Both the position numbers and the translations under genes were made by a program. From JAHJQQ01 sp963737555 (lineage in GTDB: Bacteria > Pseudomonadota > Gammaproteobacteria > Thiohalobacterales > Thiohalobacteraceae), in the NCBI GenBank assembly GCA_963737555.1, contig CAVTTB010000002.1, positions 348,940 to 412,939 of the forward strand: a stretch of 64,000 nt of DNA, in the 5' to 3' direction. The notes beneath the pieces were generated by a model that worked only from the letters and a program-made list of their open reading frames with translations, did no database searches and had not been told where the DNA came from. Shown one piece after another: positions 41,466 through 51,200 of this stretch. Numbering within the stretch: position 1 is the first letter of the stretch; each line of letters starts with the position of its first letter.

Positions 41466-42749
41466 ATGAATATCTATCGGCTCGCACCGATCGGGCTAAT
41501 CCTGGTCGCACCTATGGCCCATGCTGTGTATCCCACCGGCACCGGCACGCTCTACACCACCACCATCGACGCGGCCACCTATGGCACGACCGGCACCATC
41601 GAGTTCCGCGACTGGGGCTACACCGGTCCCGCAGGCGCCAACGAGTTCTCTGTCGGCAGTGGGTTCGACGCCGGCAATGTCGGCCAGGTGCAGACGGTGG
41701 TGACCTACGGCGTCAATAGCAGTGGCGTGAGCAACCTCGACGGGCTGACCCCCGACCCGGCCAAGGCCATCGTGAAATCGGAAGACAATGCCATCAACTA
41801 CACCAACGCCAGTATGGACGGGCAGGTCAACTTCTATAAGTGGGGCTTCACCACTCCGTCCAATAGCACCTTCACCGACATGCAGATCGACAAGAACGGC
41901 AACTACTTCGTGGAACGGAATAACATGGCCTTCGGGTTTTACGATTATTTCGCCTACCACGACACCACCGGTACCAACCCGGACCAGATGGTCGACACCA
42001 ACATCAACTTCCAGCCCTATGCGATCTCCGACGGACGTGGCTGGTGCGGTTCGACCCTGGCCACGAACCCGAACGGCCTGCAACAGATGGCAGGCCAGCT
42101 CACCTTCGATTTCGCCTTCGATGCCTACTTTGGCGACGGCGTGCACGATCCGGTGAACGGTGGTGGCACGCAGGTCGTGCCCGACTTCGTGATGCGCAGC
42201 TATGGCGATTACGTGATCACCGTCAATGGGGCCAACGCGGCGCAGACCGCGCTCACGACCTACCGCGGCAGCGCCGTCATCAACAACACCAATCCCCTCA
42301 CCGGCGAGCTCGATCCAGCCTACCAGAATCAGGTGTCGTTCCTGGGTGGCGGCGTGGTGCCCCTGGGCGTGTGGGTGACCGGCGATTCCTACAACGGGGA
42401 CGGCACTCGCGTGCTAAATGCGGACGGCACCTGGCAAGTCACGGTCGCCCGTAATCTAGCCTATGGCACCACGACCACCTGCACGCCGGGCGCAGCCGTG
42501 CGTGCCGACGGTGCGCGTTGCCATCAGAACTCGTTCTCGACCTACGGCTTCCTGTTGCGCGCCGACGGCACCCGCCAGCTCACCTGGCTCAACCCGACCG
42601 GTCATTCGAACTACAACGGTACCGATGCGGAGGCATACACCTCGATCGGTCAGGCTGTGCCGGCGGTGCCGGTCCCGGCCGCCGCGTGGCTGTTCGGCTC
42701 TGGCCTGATGGGATTAGTCGCTGTGGCACGGCGGCGTCGCAGCGCTTGA
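41466..42749 (+). CDS. PEP-CTERM protein of a different body type, VPVPA signal
   Basis: A 427-aa secreted protein; signal peptide MNIYRLAPIGLILVAPMAHA. The body does not match the FSGW module and I do not recognise its family. It is strand-rich, with long Asn/Thr/Gly stretches (INYTNASMDGQVNFYKWGFT, YVITVNGANAAQTALTTYRG, FLGGGVVPLGVWVTGDSYNG) and only four Cys. The tail is VPVPAAAWLFGSGLMGLVA then VARRRRSA, the same signal as the array, so the same exosortase probably processes it. It has its own ribosome site and terminator and is probably monocistronic. Confidence 0.88.
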   Translation: MNIYRLAPIGLILVAPMAHAVYPTGTGTLYTTTIDAATYGTTGTIEFRDWGYTGPAGANEFSVGSGFDAGNVGQVQTVVTYGVNSSGVSNLDGLTPDPAKAIVKSEDNAINYTNASMDGQVNFYKWGFTTPSNSTFTDMQIDKNGNYFVERNNMAFGFYDYFAYHDTTGTNPDQMVDTNINFQPYAISDGRGWCGSTLATNPNGLQQMAGQLTFDFAFDAYFGDGVHDPVNGGGTQVVPDFVMRSYGDYVITVNGANAAQTALTTYRGSAVINNTNPLTGELDPAYQNQVSFLGGGVVPLGVWVTGDSYNGDGTRVLNADGTWQVTVARNLAYGTTTTCTPGAAVRADGARCHQNSFSTYGFLLRADGTRQLTWLNPTGHSNYNGTDAEAYTSIGQAVPAVPVPAAAWLFGSGLMGLVAVARRRRSA

Positions 42750-42771
42750 TTCGCTGATTGCGCGTTGTTCA

Positions 42772-42809
42772 CAAAGGGCACCAGGCGACCCCTGGTGCCC
42801 TTTGTTTTT
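42772..42809 (+). terminator. Rho-independent terminator
   Basis: CAAAGGGCACCAGG pairs with CCTGGTGCCCTTTG, a 14-bp perfect stem followed by TTTTT, 23 bases after the stop of the 41466 gene. Confidence 0.95.
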
Positions 42810-43047
42810 GACTGGTGCCTGCGTCAGGCTATCCATCGTCGACACACCGAAAATTCCCGCTTCTGTTGCGCAAATTTTATGGTATGGTTAGCCGCATTTT
42901 TAAGCGCCCCATCTTCGACGCGCCCTTGCGCGCACGAAAATAACAGAAGATATAAGACCGCTGCACACAACACACAGCTGTGGATTTGCCGCAAATAAGA
43001 ACCGGCTACAAGCGGGCCGGATCACCCTACGGAGGAGTAGAGCACTC

Positions 43048-44334
43048 ATGATGAACTTCAAACAGCGGACATTGGCCCTTGCATTGTCCACCCTGATCGC
43101 GCCCATGGCAGCCCACGCTACCAACGGCATGCTCATGATCGGTTACGGCGCCAAATCGGTCGCTATGGGCGGTGCCGCCATCGCCAACCCGCAGGATAGT
43201 CTGGCGGGTGCGGTCAATCCGGCGACGATCGGGGAATTCAGCACCCGCGGCGATATTGGCGGCGAACTGTTTCTGCCCGATGCCACGGCCTGCCTCGGCA
43301 CCAACACTCCCGCCGACACCTGCGAAGACAGTCGCGCCAATACCTTCGTGATTCCCAACATGGCGATGGCCATGAAATTCAACCGTAAGCTCAGCTTCGG
43401 TTTCAGCGCGGTGGGCGCGGGTGGTGGCGGCAGCCGCTACAACACCAACTTATTTAACGTGCAAAGCCCAGGCAAAGATCCAAATGTCACCCTCGGCGTC
43501 AACCTGATGGTGATGCAGATGAACCCCACGGTCGCCTACCGCCTTAACAAGCGACAGACCTTCGGCGCGTCGATGATTATGAGCGTACAGACCTTCCGCG
43601 CCTTCGGCTTGGAAGAATTCAGCCCCTTCGCAACCACCGGATCTAATCTATCTGCCAAGGGCAACGATTGGTCCTACGGCGCGGGTGTCCGCGTGGGCTG
43701 GCTGGGCAAATTCATGGACAACAAGCTAAAGCTGGGCGTATCCGGCTCACCGCGCGTCTACATGACAGAGTTCCGTAAATACGACAACTTGTTTGCCGAA
43801 CAAGGCGATTTCGATACACCGCCAGTGTTCGGTGTCGGTGCGTCCTATGATCTCAACGACCAATGGACCTTAGCCCTGGATGTGACCCAAACCCTCTATA
43901 GTGATATCGCCTCTGTTAGCAACCAGGGACCGAATCTTCCTGGCGTCACCGTTGGTCCATTCCCCGACAGCTCAGACAAGAATGCGCTCGGTGAAAATGA
44001 AGGCCTGGGCTTTGGCTGGAAAGACCAGACCGTGTACAAACTCGGTGTTGCCTATAAATATGACCCCAAGTGGACACTCCGTGCGGGTTGGAATTATGGC
44101 AAGAGTCCGGTTGACGAAAACACTGAGATCCTCTTCAACATCGTCGCACCGGCGGTCACCCAGCATCACATGACCATGGGCGCGAGTTATCAGGTCAGCG
44201 ACGTGATGGAAGTCAGCTTCGCCTATATGCGAGCTTTCAACTACAGCCAGTACGGACCGACCTACATCGGCACCGCAGGCAAGATCGGCATGTCGCAAAA
44301 TTCATTTGGCGCCAACATTGGCCTGAGCTTCTAA
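43048..44334 (+). CDS. OmpP1/FadL-family outer-membrane protein
   Basis: A 428-aa beta-barrel for uptake of hydrophobic compounds. Signal peptide to PMAAHA; mature start TNGMLMIGYGAKSVAMGGAA, the conserved FadL hatch region with NPA-type motif GAVNPATIGEF. Alternating strands run to the C-terminal Phe (SFGANIGLSF), the BAM recognition signal. DDVMEVSF-type barrel strands and KWTLRAGWNYGKSPVDEN are typical of the family. GGAGGAG upstream fits either of two adjacent ATGs. It may serve long-chain fatty acids or aromatic compounds; substrate not clear. Confidence 0.93.
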   Translation: MMNFKQRTLALALSTLIAPMAAHATNGMLMIGYGAKSVAMGGAAIANPQDSLAGAVNPATIGEFSTRGDIGGELFLPDATACLGTNTPADTCEDSRANTFVIPNMAMAMKFNRKLSFGFSAVGAGGGGSRYNTNLFNVQSPGKDPNVTLGVNLMVMQMNPTVAYRLNKRQTFGASMIMSVQTFRAFGLEEFSPFATTGSNLSAKGNDWSYGAGVRVGWLGKFMDNKLKLGVSGSPRVYMTEFRKYDNLFAEQGDFDTPPVFGVGASYDLNDQWTLALDVTQTLYSDIASVSNQGPNLPGVTVGPFPDSSDKNALGENEGLGFGWKDQTVYKLGVAYKYDPKWTLRAGWNYGKSPVDENTEILFNIVAPAVTQHHMTMGASYQVSDVMEVSFAYMRAFNYSQYGPTYIGTAGKIGMSQNSFGANIGLSF

Positions 44335-44427
44335 CAACAGCAGCGTGCAGCCCGGCTGCGCGCATGACGACGGCAACCCTGCGCGTGCAGGGTGCCGCAT
44401 AAAACGAGATTTTGAGGAGACTGCATC

Positions 44428-46215
44428 GTGAACACACCCATCAAACTTGCCCCGGCCATCGCCCTCGCACTCGGCGTTGCCAGCCCCTGCCTGCATGCGG
44501 CTGCATTACCGATCGGTGCCCGCCTGACTATCACGCAGGGCGTCGCCACCACATCCAACGGCGTCAACACCAGCGTAACCGGTTCTTATTTCGGCATGGA
44601 CACGGGTGGTAACAGCCGTATGGCCGAGTCCGAGAAGACCGTCCTCGGCCAAGGCACAACCGGCATCATCGTTGGCGCTACCACCACCGCCGGCGCCAGC
44701 CATTCCGGTGCTCCGACAGGCGGCGACACCAATGCCATCGACGACCCCTGGAATTTCTTCGGCAACACCGGCAGCGATTTCGCTTCCACCGCCATCACCG
44801 GCAGCACCGCGGGCATGGTCATGAGCGGTTGGCGTGTGACCTGGAACGGCATCCCCAGCATCAATATGAGTACGGGCGCCTGGAATCCGCTCAATTGTGT
44901 CGCATTGGACATCAGCGTCTGTTCGTTCAGTAATGGCGTTGGGCAGCTGATCTGGAACGGGACCAGCGGAGGCGCCTACCGTTTGATCTATGCCGCGACC
45001 GTACCTGTGGGCGACCTCTCCGGTTTCGGTGGTGTGAAGTATCTGCTGAACCTTATAGGCACCGTGCAGAATGATGCGCCGACGATTTCGGTGCCGAATT
45101 TCAGCGCCCTGCCGAGTACCCTTCAAACTTTCTCAGTGACTGCCGCGGACGCTAATCCAAGCACAGGCGTGGCAAATACCAATCTCACCTGTTCCATCGG
45201 TTCCCAGGGCGGTACCGGCACGGCGACTGTGCGGGCAAACTGCTCAAGCGGCTCCTACACTGATACCAGCGGCGCACCGGGTTCGGATAGCTTTACCGTC
45301 GTGGTCAGCGATGGACTGGATACCGCCACGGACACAGTAAATGTCACCGTCTCCGCCACTCCGGCACCTAACGCATCCGACTTCACCGCCAATGCTGTGG
45401 ACACTACCCCAGCAACCATCGATTTCACGCCCAACGTGTCGATCCTTGGTGGCGGCACCATCGACTGGACCACTCTCGCAGTGAACTGCGCCAGTGGCGC
45501 GGGCATCACCAACAACAATGACGGCACCATCGACTACGCGGGCGTGGCTGGCTTCTCGGGCGCCGATGCCTGCACCTACACGGTGGACGACCTCTTGGCA
45601 CAGACCTCGAACAGCGCAACGCTGAGCGTGTCGGTCTATGGCACTGGCGTGGGCAGCAGCGCTGGCACCCTGAGCGGCGGCACCACCACTTCGGTACCCG
45701 CCGATGCGGATGTCGGCACCCAGTGCGTCGGTGGCTGCTTTGACTTCACGGTCTCCGGCATCGGGGTTGGCACTTCGGTTCAGGTGGTTCTGCCGCTGAG
45801 CCGTACCATCCCGGCGGATGCGCTCTACCGTAAATATATGACTGGCAGCGGCTGGCAGAATTTCGTGGAGGATGCCGACAACGCCGTCGCCTCCGCCGCC
45901 AGCACCACCATCCTGGGTACAGCGGTATGTCCGCCGCCGGGCGACGCCAGCTATCTGCCGGGCTTGGCCGTGGGCGATGACTGCGTCCAGCTGACCATCC
46001 TCGACGGCGGCCCCAACGACGACGACGCCACTCCGGGCCAGATTGCCGACCCGAGCGGTATCGCCACTCCGGCGGCGGCGATCATCGGCGGCGCAAGCGG
46101 CGGTGGTGGTTGTGTCCTGAGCAACCGTACGGTCTCGATCGGTGCAGGCGGTGATTGGCTGCTGGTCGGCGCAGCACTGGCCGGTTTAGGCCTGTTCCGC
46201 CGGCGCGTGTTCTAA
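44428..46215 (+). CDS. FSGW-module protein with Ig-like domains, choice-of-anchor-U region and Gly-Gly-Cys C-terminal anchor
   Basis: A 595-aa secreted protein with a GTG start at 44428 after GAGGAG. Module at about 25-215: TGSYFGMDTGGNSRMAESEK, GTTGIIVGATTTAGASHSG, PWNFFGNTGSDFASTAITG, VMSGWRVTWNGIPSINMSTG, VPVGDLSGFGGVKYLLNLIG. Two Ig/cadherin-like domains follow (about 220-410). Residues about 415-550 match choice-of-anchor-U domains (YRKYMTGSGWQNFVEDADNA, CVQLTILDGGPNDDDATPG). The tail GGASGGGGCVLSNRTVS, helix LLVGAALAGLGLF and RRRVF resembles JDVT-CTERM-type anchors, which use a Cys and a different processing enzyme. So the same body is sent to another sorting system. Confidence 0.85.
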   Translation: MNTPIKLAPAIALALGVASPCLHAAALPIGARLTITQGVATTSNGVNTSVTGSYFGMDTGGNSRMAESEKTVLGQGTTGIIVGATTTAGASHSGAPTGGDTNAIDDPWNFFGNTGSDFASTAITGSTAGMVMSGWRVTWNGIPSINMSTGAWNPLNCVALDISVCSFSNGVGQLIWNGTSGGAYRLIYAATVPVGDLSGFGGVKYLLNLIGTVQNDAPTISVPNFSALPSTLQTFSVTAADANPSTGVANTNLTCSIGSQGGTGTATVRANCSSGSYTDTSGAPGSDSFTVVVSDGLDTATDTVNVTVSATPAPNASDFTANAVDTTPATIDFTPNVSILGGGTIDWTTLAVNCASGAGITNNNDGTIDYAGVAGFSGADACTYTVDDLLAQTSNSATLSVSVYGTGVGSSAGTLSGGTTTSVPADADVGTQCVGGCFDFTVSGIGVGTSVQVVLPLSRTIPADALYRKYMTGSGWQNFVEDADNAVASAASTTILGTAVCPPPGDASYLPGLAVGDDCVQLTILDGGPNDDDATPGQIADPSGIATPAAAIIGGASGGGGCVLSNRTVSIGAGGDWLLVGAALAGLGLFRRRVF

Positions 46216-46241
46216 GCTGAACGGACTTCGACCGTCCCAAC

Positions 46242-46271
46242 AAGCGCGGCCTTCGGGCCGCGCTTTTTTTT
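46242..46271 (+). terminator. Rho-independent terminator
   Basis: AAGCGCGGCC-TTCG-GGCCGCGCTT, a 10-bp stem with the stable UUCG loop, followed by a run of T. It ends the 44428 gene and insulates the export operon. Confidence 0.95.
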
Positions 46272-46427
46272 GCGCATCCCACCACCCCCAGGCGGAGCCA
46301 GCTTGACGGTACTGATATACTTCGGTTCAATCACCCGGTAGCGTTGCCGCTAACGGCCCACGGGCCACAGGCTGCAACCCGGCCTGCAAACCCAAAGACC
46401 AAGACACTTTCGAGGATGAGACACACT

Positions 46428-47004
46428 ATGGAAAAAAATCGCCGATTTACAGCTTTCGCGGGCCTTGTGCTGACCCTGGCCTTTACTGCGCAACCGACGT
46501 TGGCAGAGACTCCGCCTACCGACGCCTATCTGGTCGAACCGGGCGATACGCTGGAAATCTCCGTGTGGCGCGAGGAGGGCTTGGAAAAACAGGTGATCGT
46601 GCGACCGGATGGTGGACTGTCATTCCCCTTGGTCGGCAATGTACAGGCCAGCGGCAAATCCATCGAACAGCTGCAGACCGAGGTTGCCGAGAAGCTCAAG
46701 CGCTACATTCCCGATCCCTCGGTCACTGTGGCAGCGGTCAAAGCTGGACGGCAGCAGAGTCTATGTGATCGGTAAGGTAGCTCGCCCGGGCGTGTTCCCC
46801 CTGGGCGGCCGTATCGACGTGATGCAGGCGCTGAGTATGGCCGGCGGCATGACCCCGTACGCGGCGGCCAACAAAGTACGCATCCTGCGCCGCGAGGGTG
46901 GCAAGCAGACCGCCATCGATTTCGCCTACGGGGATATCGAGAAGGGCGAGAACCTGGAGCAGAACATCGTTCTGCAGGCCGGGGATGTCGTCGTCGTACC
47001 CTAA
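46428..47004 (+). pseudogene. Polysaccharide export protein (Wza/PEP-CTERM-system type), one frameshift
   Basis: First gene of the exopolysaccharide operon. Signal peptide to QPTLAE, then the Poly_export domain YLVEPGDTLEISVWREEGLE, VRPDGGLSFPLVGNVQASGK, YIPDPSVTVAAVKAG. After a one-base shift near 46745 the SLBB-type part follows: SRVYVIGKVARPGVFPLGGR, DVMQALSMAGGMTPYAAANK, and the end LQAGDVVVVP. At about 190 aa it is short and single-SLBB, as in XrtA-linked export proteins. It lacks a lipobox. A possible promoter TTGACG-N17-TTCAAT lies near 46300. Confidence 0.88.
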
Positions 47005-47036
47005 GGTGTCCGCGTCAAAGCATAAATGAGGATCAA

Positions 47037-47069
47037 CCGTAGGGTGCGCCAGCACACCGCACCCTACGG
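47037..47069. repeat. Palindromic repeat
   Basis: CCGTAGGGTGCG pairs with CGCACCCTACGG around a nine-base loop between the export gene and the beta-barrel gene. GTAGGGTGCG-type palindromes are widespread intergenic repeats. Confidence 0.85.
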
Positions 47070-47229
47070 ATCGGCTACCCCGTATCACTGGACAACCCCC
47101 GCCCGAACCTGGATCATCAGCACCCAAAGTGAGCCGGGGCTAACGGATGATTAACGCGCCGAATTCAAGAGCGCGGCACTCGGTTCCGAAAACAGAGTTG
47201 CCCGCCTCCAACTACTTGAGATTACAGCA

Positions 47230-48444
47230 ATGCTAAACAGCCACCGCCCGACCTTCTTGGCTCTGGTCGCCGCTTTGACGGCCAGCCTCACCGCTGAAGC
47301 CGCCGAATGGGTGGCTGAACCCTCGGTCGGCCTGCGCGAGCAATACGATGACAATTACCGCCTGATCCGCTGTCGATCAAGACGCTGTTTGGGAAACGAC
47401 CCTGGACCCTCGCCTTCGTCTCAGCCGGCGCAGCGACCTATGGGACATGAGCGCCACTGGACGGCTGCGTGCATCCCGCGTTTAGCGGCCAGGACGGTCT
47501 GGACACCGTCGACAATTTCTTCGATGTCGCGGCCAATCGGGCTTTTGAGCGCGGCTCTTTCAATGCCAAGGCCTCGCTCATCAACGACACCACACTACAA
47601 AACGAAGAACTGGATTTCGATACGGGCACAACCGTCAGACAAATTGACCGCACGCGGAGCAGTCTGGGCCTGGGCGGGGATTACATGTTCACCGAGACCA
47701 ATTGGGTGGAAGCCTCGCTCGACTATGCAATGGTCAGCTACGATGCTCGCCCGCTTGACCGCTTATATGACTACGATACCCTGACACCAGGTCTGCGCAT
47801 CGTCCACCAGTACAATCAGCAAACGCAGGTGTTTGGCACCCTAAGCCATTCAGAAACTAACTACGACGATCTCACCGATACGGAATCGAAGACCGACAGC
47901 CTGCAACTCGGCGCGGCCTATGACATCACTGAAACCTGGAAGGTCAGCGCCTCGGCAGGTAGACAGCGTACCACTACCTCCAATGTACTGATCTTTGATC
48001 CAGCACCCCGCATCGGCGAAACCGAGTCCACGGGCTTGGTCTACGACGCCAGCATCACCCGTAAATTCGAGACCGGCAGCCTCAGCCTGAGCGCCTCGCA
48101 GTCGTCGGAACCAGACAGCGACGGTACAAGTGCTGAAAGAACGCGTATCAACCTCAACGGAGACCGCAAATTCAGCACTAAACTGTCGGCAAAACTGGCC
48201 GTTAGCTATAACCAGTCATCAACGCAAGGGGGGGGTGCGATACGCCTCGCGAGAAACCAGGATGTCGACCGCTATCGCATCGCACCAAGCATAACGTGGC
48301 AGTTGGACGAGGAACTGGCGCTGAACACGGGGTATACCTATACACGCGTCGAACATGACAGAGTGATCGATGATACGGTGGACAGTAATGCCGTATATCG
48401 TCAGCCTCGGCTATAGCTGGCCGCGAATGTCCATGTCCCGCTGA
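47230..48444 (+). pseudogene. XrtA/PEP-CTERM-system outer-membrane beta-barrel protein, frameshifted
   Basis: The start MLNSHRPTFLALVAALTASL is a signal peptide followed by EWVAEPSVGLREQYDDNYRL, typical of the family. The frame shifts near 47365 and again near 47470; most of the barrel is in the 47469-48416 frame (SLGLGGDYMFTETNWVEASL, VFGTLSHSETNYDDLTDTES, AAYDITETWKVSASAGRQRT). A last shift near 48395 restores VSLGYSWPRMSMSR and a TGA at 48442. Its place between the export protein and chain-length determinant matches XrtA loci. It is thought to form part of the secretion channel. Confidence 0.85.
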
Positions 48445-48579
48445 AGCTTTCTGTAGCCGTCGTCTTACCCGAAACCAGCGTCTATTCGCTAGTCGCCAGC
48501 ATGCATGGGCAAGGCTTGCTGCTACACAAGACATTACCGAATTGAAACACGTATCGTGAAATCGCCAATAAGGCAGTAT

Positions 48580-50338
48580 ATGAACGAAGAAGAACAGACC
48601 AAGAACTTACAAGATTATCTTGCCGCCTTCCGGCGCCGCCGTGCGCAGATCGCTGCGATCTTCGTGGTGATTTTCGGTATCGGGCTGATTGTCGCCTTGG
48701 CTTGGCCACCGACGTATCGTTCGGCAGCGACCATCCTGATCGAGGAACAGCAGATCCCCGTGGAGTTGGTGCAGTCTACCGTCACCAGTTATGCCTCGCA
48801 GCGCATCCAGACCATCAGTCAGCGGGTGATGACCCGCAACAACTTGATGGATATCGTCACCAAGTTCGATCTGTACGCCAACGAACGCAAGCGCGAGACC
48901 ACCGAAGAAATCCTCGGACGTATGCGCGAGGATATCAAGCTCGACATGATCAGTGCCGAGGTGGTCGATCCGCGTACCGGCCGACCGACAGCGGCCACTA
49001 TCGCCTTCTCGCTGGCCTTCCAGGGCGAGGATCCCGCTCGCGCACAGAAAGTCGCCAACGAACTGACCACGCTGTACTTGCAGGAGAACCTCAAAACCCG
49101 TGCCTCCAAGGCCCAGGAGACGCTGACCTTCCTGACCGACGAGGCCAAACGGTTGGAGGCTGAAATCAACTCTATCGACAAACGCCTGGCTGAATTCAAA
49201 GCGGCAAACGCCGACAGACTCCCGGAATTGCAACCCTTGTTGCGCGAGCAGGCCGATCGCGCCGAACGCGAATTCACCGACATCGCCACGCAGATCCGCT
49301 CGCTGGAAGAACGCCGCTTTTATCTGCAAGGCCAGCTGGGGCAACTCGATCCCTATGGCGGGGACGTCACACTAAGCTCCGGCGCACGCCTCAAGGCACT
49401 GCGCACCGAATACGCTACGCTGGTGGCACGCTATTCTGCGGATCATCCAGATGTCAGCCGCCTCAAACGCGAGATCGAAAGCCTGGAACGCGAAACGGGA
49501 CAGGTCGACACGCAGGAATCGCTGCGCGACAAACTCGCCGCCTTGAGAGATCGAGCTGGCCAGCGTGCGCGAAAAATATTCTGAGGAACACCCGGATGTG
49601 CAGCGTCTCAAGCGCTCCATTGCCGCCACCGAGGACGCCCTGGCCAAGGCGCCCGCAGCCACCGACAAGAGCCAACAGCGCAGCCGCGGACAACCCGGCC
49701 TATGTGAATCTGCAAGCGCAGCTCAACGCCACCGAGAACGAGATGCAGGCACTGCGCAGCAAGCGCGTCAGATCTGGAGAAGAAACGTGCCGAATACGAA
49801 CAGCGACTCACGGCGATCCCGCAGGTGGAAGGCGAGTATCGCGCCTTGGTTCGCGATTACACGAATGCCACGACAGAAATACCAAGATATCAAATCCAAG
49901 CAAACGCACGGCGCAGGTCGGCCAGCAGATGGAAACCGAAAGCAAAGGCGAGCGCTTCACGCTGATCGAACCGCCGGTCATGCCCGAACAGCCGATCAAG
50001 CCGAACCGTCCGGCCATCATCTTCCTGAGCCTGATATTGGCGCTCGGCGCGGGTCTCGGTTACGCCGCCGTCGCGGAAAGTCTGGACAGTTCGGTGCGCG
50101 GCATCAAAGGCGTCATTGCCACGCTGCAGGTTGCCCCGCTGGCGTCATCCCCTATCTGGCGACCGACAAGGAAATCGCCCAAGGTCACCGGCACCGGCGG
50201 CGGCTGGTGTTGATCGCCGTCGGCATCGTCGTCGCCGCCGTTATACTGGTGCATTTCTTCGTCTCGCCCTTGGATGTGTTGTGGTTCCGCGCCCTGCGCA
50301 AGGCCACCAAGGTAACCGGCATCGGTATCGACGAATAG
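48580..50338 (+). pseudogene. Chain-length determinant (Wzc N-terminal-like, PEP-CTERM-system type), several frameshifts
   Basis: Inner-membrane co-polymerase that sets polysaccharide length. The start MNEEEQTKNLQDYLAAFRRR leads into the first membrane helix IAAIFVVIFGIGLIVALAW and the Wzz domain (AATILIEEQQIPVELVQSTV). A long coiled coil follows (AKRLEAEINSIDKRLAEFKA, ARYSADHPDVSRLKREIESL). Frame changes occur near 49550, 49685, 49770, 49885 and 50150. Further pieces are REKYSEEHPDVQRLKRSIAA, NPAYVNLQAQLNATENEMQA, KGERFTLIEPPVMPEQPIKP, helix IIFLSLILALGAGLGYAAVA and the end LRKATKVTGIGIDE. No kinase domain is fused; that is the next gene. Confidence 0.88.
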
Positions 50339-50365
50339 CAGAATTGGGTTGAGGAATATAGTATT

Positions 50366-51160
50366 ATGGAACGCATTAAAGAAGCATTGGAACGGGCCCG
50401 TCAGGAGCGTGGCGATGCGCCGGAGGCGGCCGCGATCACTACGCCGACGACGCCCGCACCCGCGGCACCCGCAGAAATCAGCTACACCCAGACGCGCACC
50501 ACGCAGACGACGTCCGCCGCACATCGCAATCGCCGCGTCATCGGCGGCATGCCCAACAGCGACTTCGCCGATGCCTATAAAATCCTGCGCACTCAGGTGC
50601 TGCAACGCCTGCGGGAAAACGACTGGAACGTGTTGGCCATCACCAGCCCGGGCGAAGACGAAGGCAAGACGCTGACCGCGATCAATCTGGCCATCAGCTT
50701 GGCCATGGAGGTCAGCTACACCGTGTTGCTGGTCGACGCCAATCTGCGCCACCCCAGCGTACACGAACACCTGGGCATACCCGCTGGCAAGGGCCTGAGC
50801 AACTATCTGCTCGATGACGTCCCGTTGCCGGAACTGCTGGTGCATCCGGACAATCTTGAGAACGTGGTGGTCCTGCCCGGTGGTCGCGCGGTGCAGAACT
50901 CCGCCGAACTGCTCAATTCACCGAAGATGGCGCATCTGGTCGACGAAGTGAAAAACCGTTATCCCGGCCGCATTGTGATCTTTGATCTGCCGCCGGTGCT
51001 GACGGCCGCCGATGCGCTGGCCTTTGCGCCCTATGTAGATGCCACATTGTTGGTGCTCGAAGAAGGCAAGACCACCCAGGATGACGCGCGCCGCGCCGTG
51101 GAACTGCTGGACTGTACCAATGTCATAGGCACAGTATTGAACAAGGCCAACCGCGATTAA
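50366..51160 (+). CDS. CpsD/CapB-type ATPase (PEP-CTERM-system tyrosine kinase family)
   Basis: A 264-aa cytoplasmic partner of the chain-length determinant. After a low-complexity Ala/Thr/Pro stretch (about 18-55) the BY-kinase fold has ILRTQVLQRLRENDWNVLAI, Walker A SPGEDEGKTLTAINLAISLA, Walker A' VLLVDANLRHPS and Walker B IVIFDLPPVLTAADALAFAP. The Walker A' has Asn where Asp is usual (VDADLR), and the loop is EDEGKT. No Tyr-rich C-terminal tail is visible, so autophosphorylation is uncertain. It starts 27 bases after the previous gene and is followed by the ExeA-like ATPase. Confidence 0.9.
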   Translation: MERIKEALERARQERGDAPEAAAITTPTTPAPAAPAEISYTQTRTTQTTSAAHRNRRVIGGMPNSDFADAYKILRTQVLQRLRENDWNVLAITSPGEDEGKTLTAINLAISLAMEVSYTVLLVDANLRHPSVHEHLGIPAGKGLSNYLLDDVPLPELLVHPDNLENVVVLPGGRAVQNSAELLNSPKMAHLVDEVKNRYPGRIVIFDLPPVLTAADALAFAPYVDATLLVLEEGKTTQDDARRAVELLDCTNVIGTVLNKANRD

Positions 51161-51200
51161 GCGCGGCTAGAGATCAGCCAAAGATCAGTTAGAGATCACG

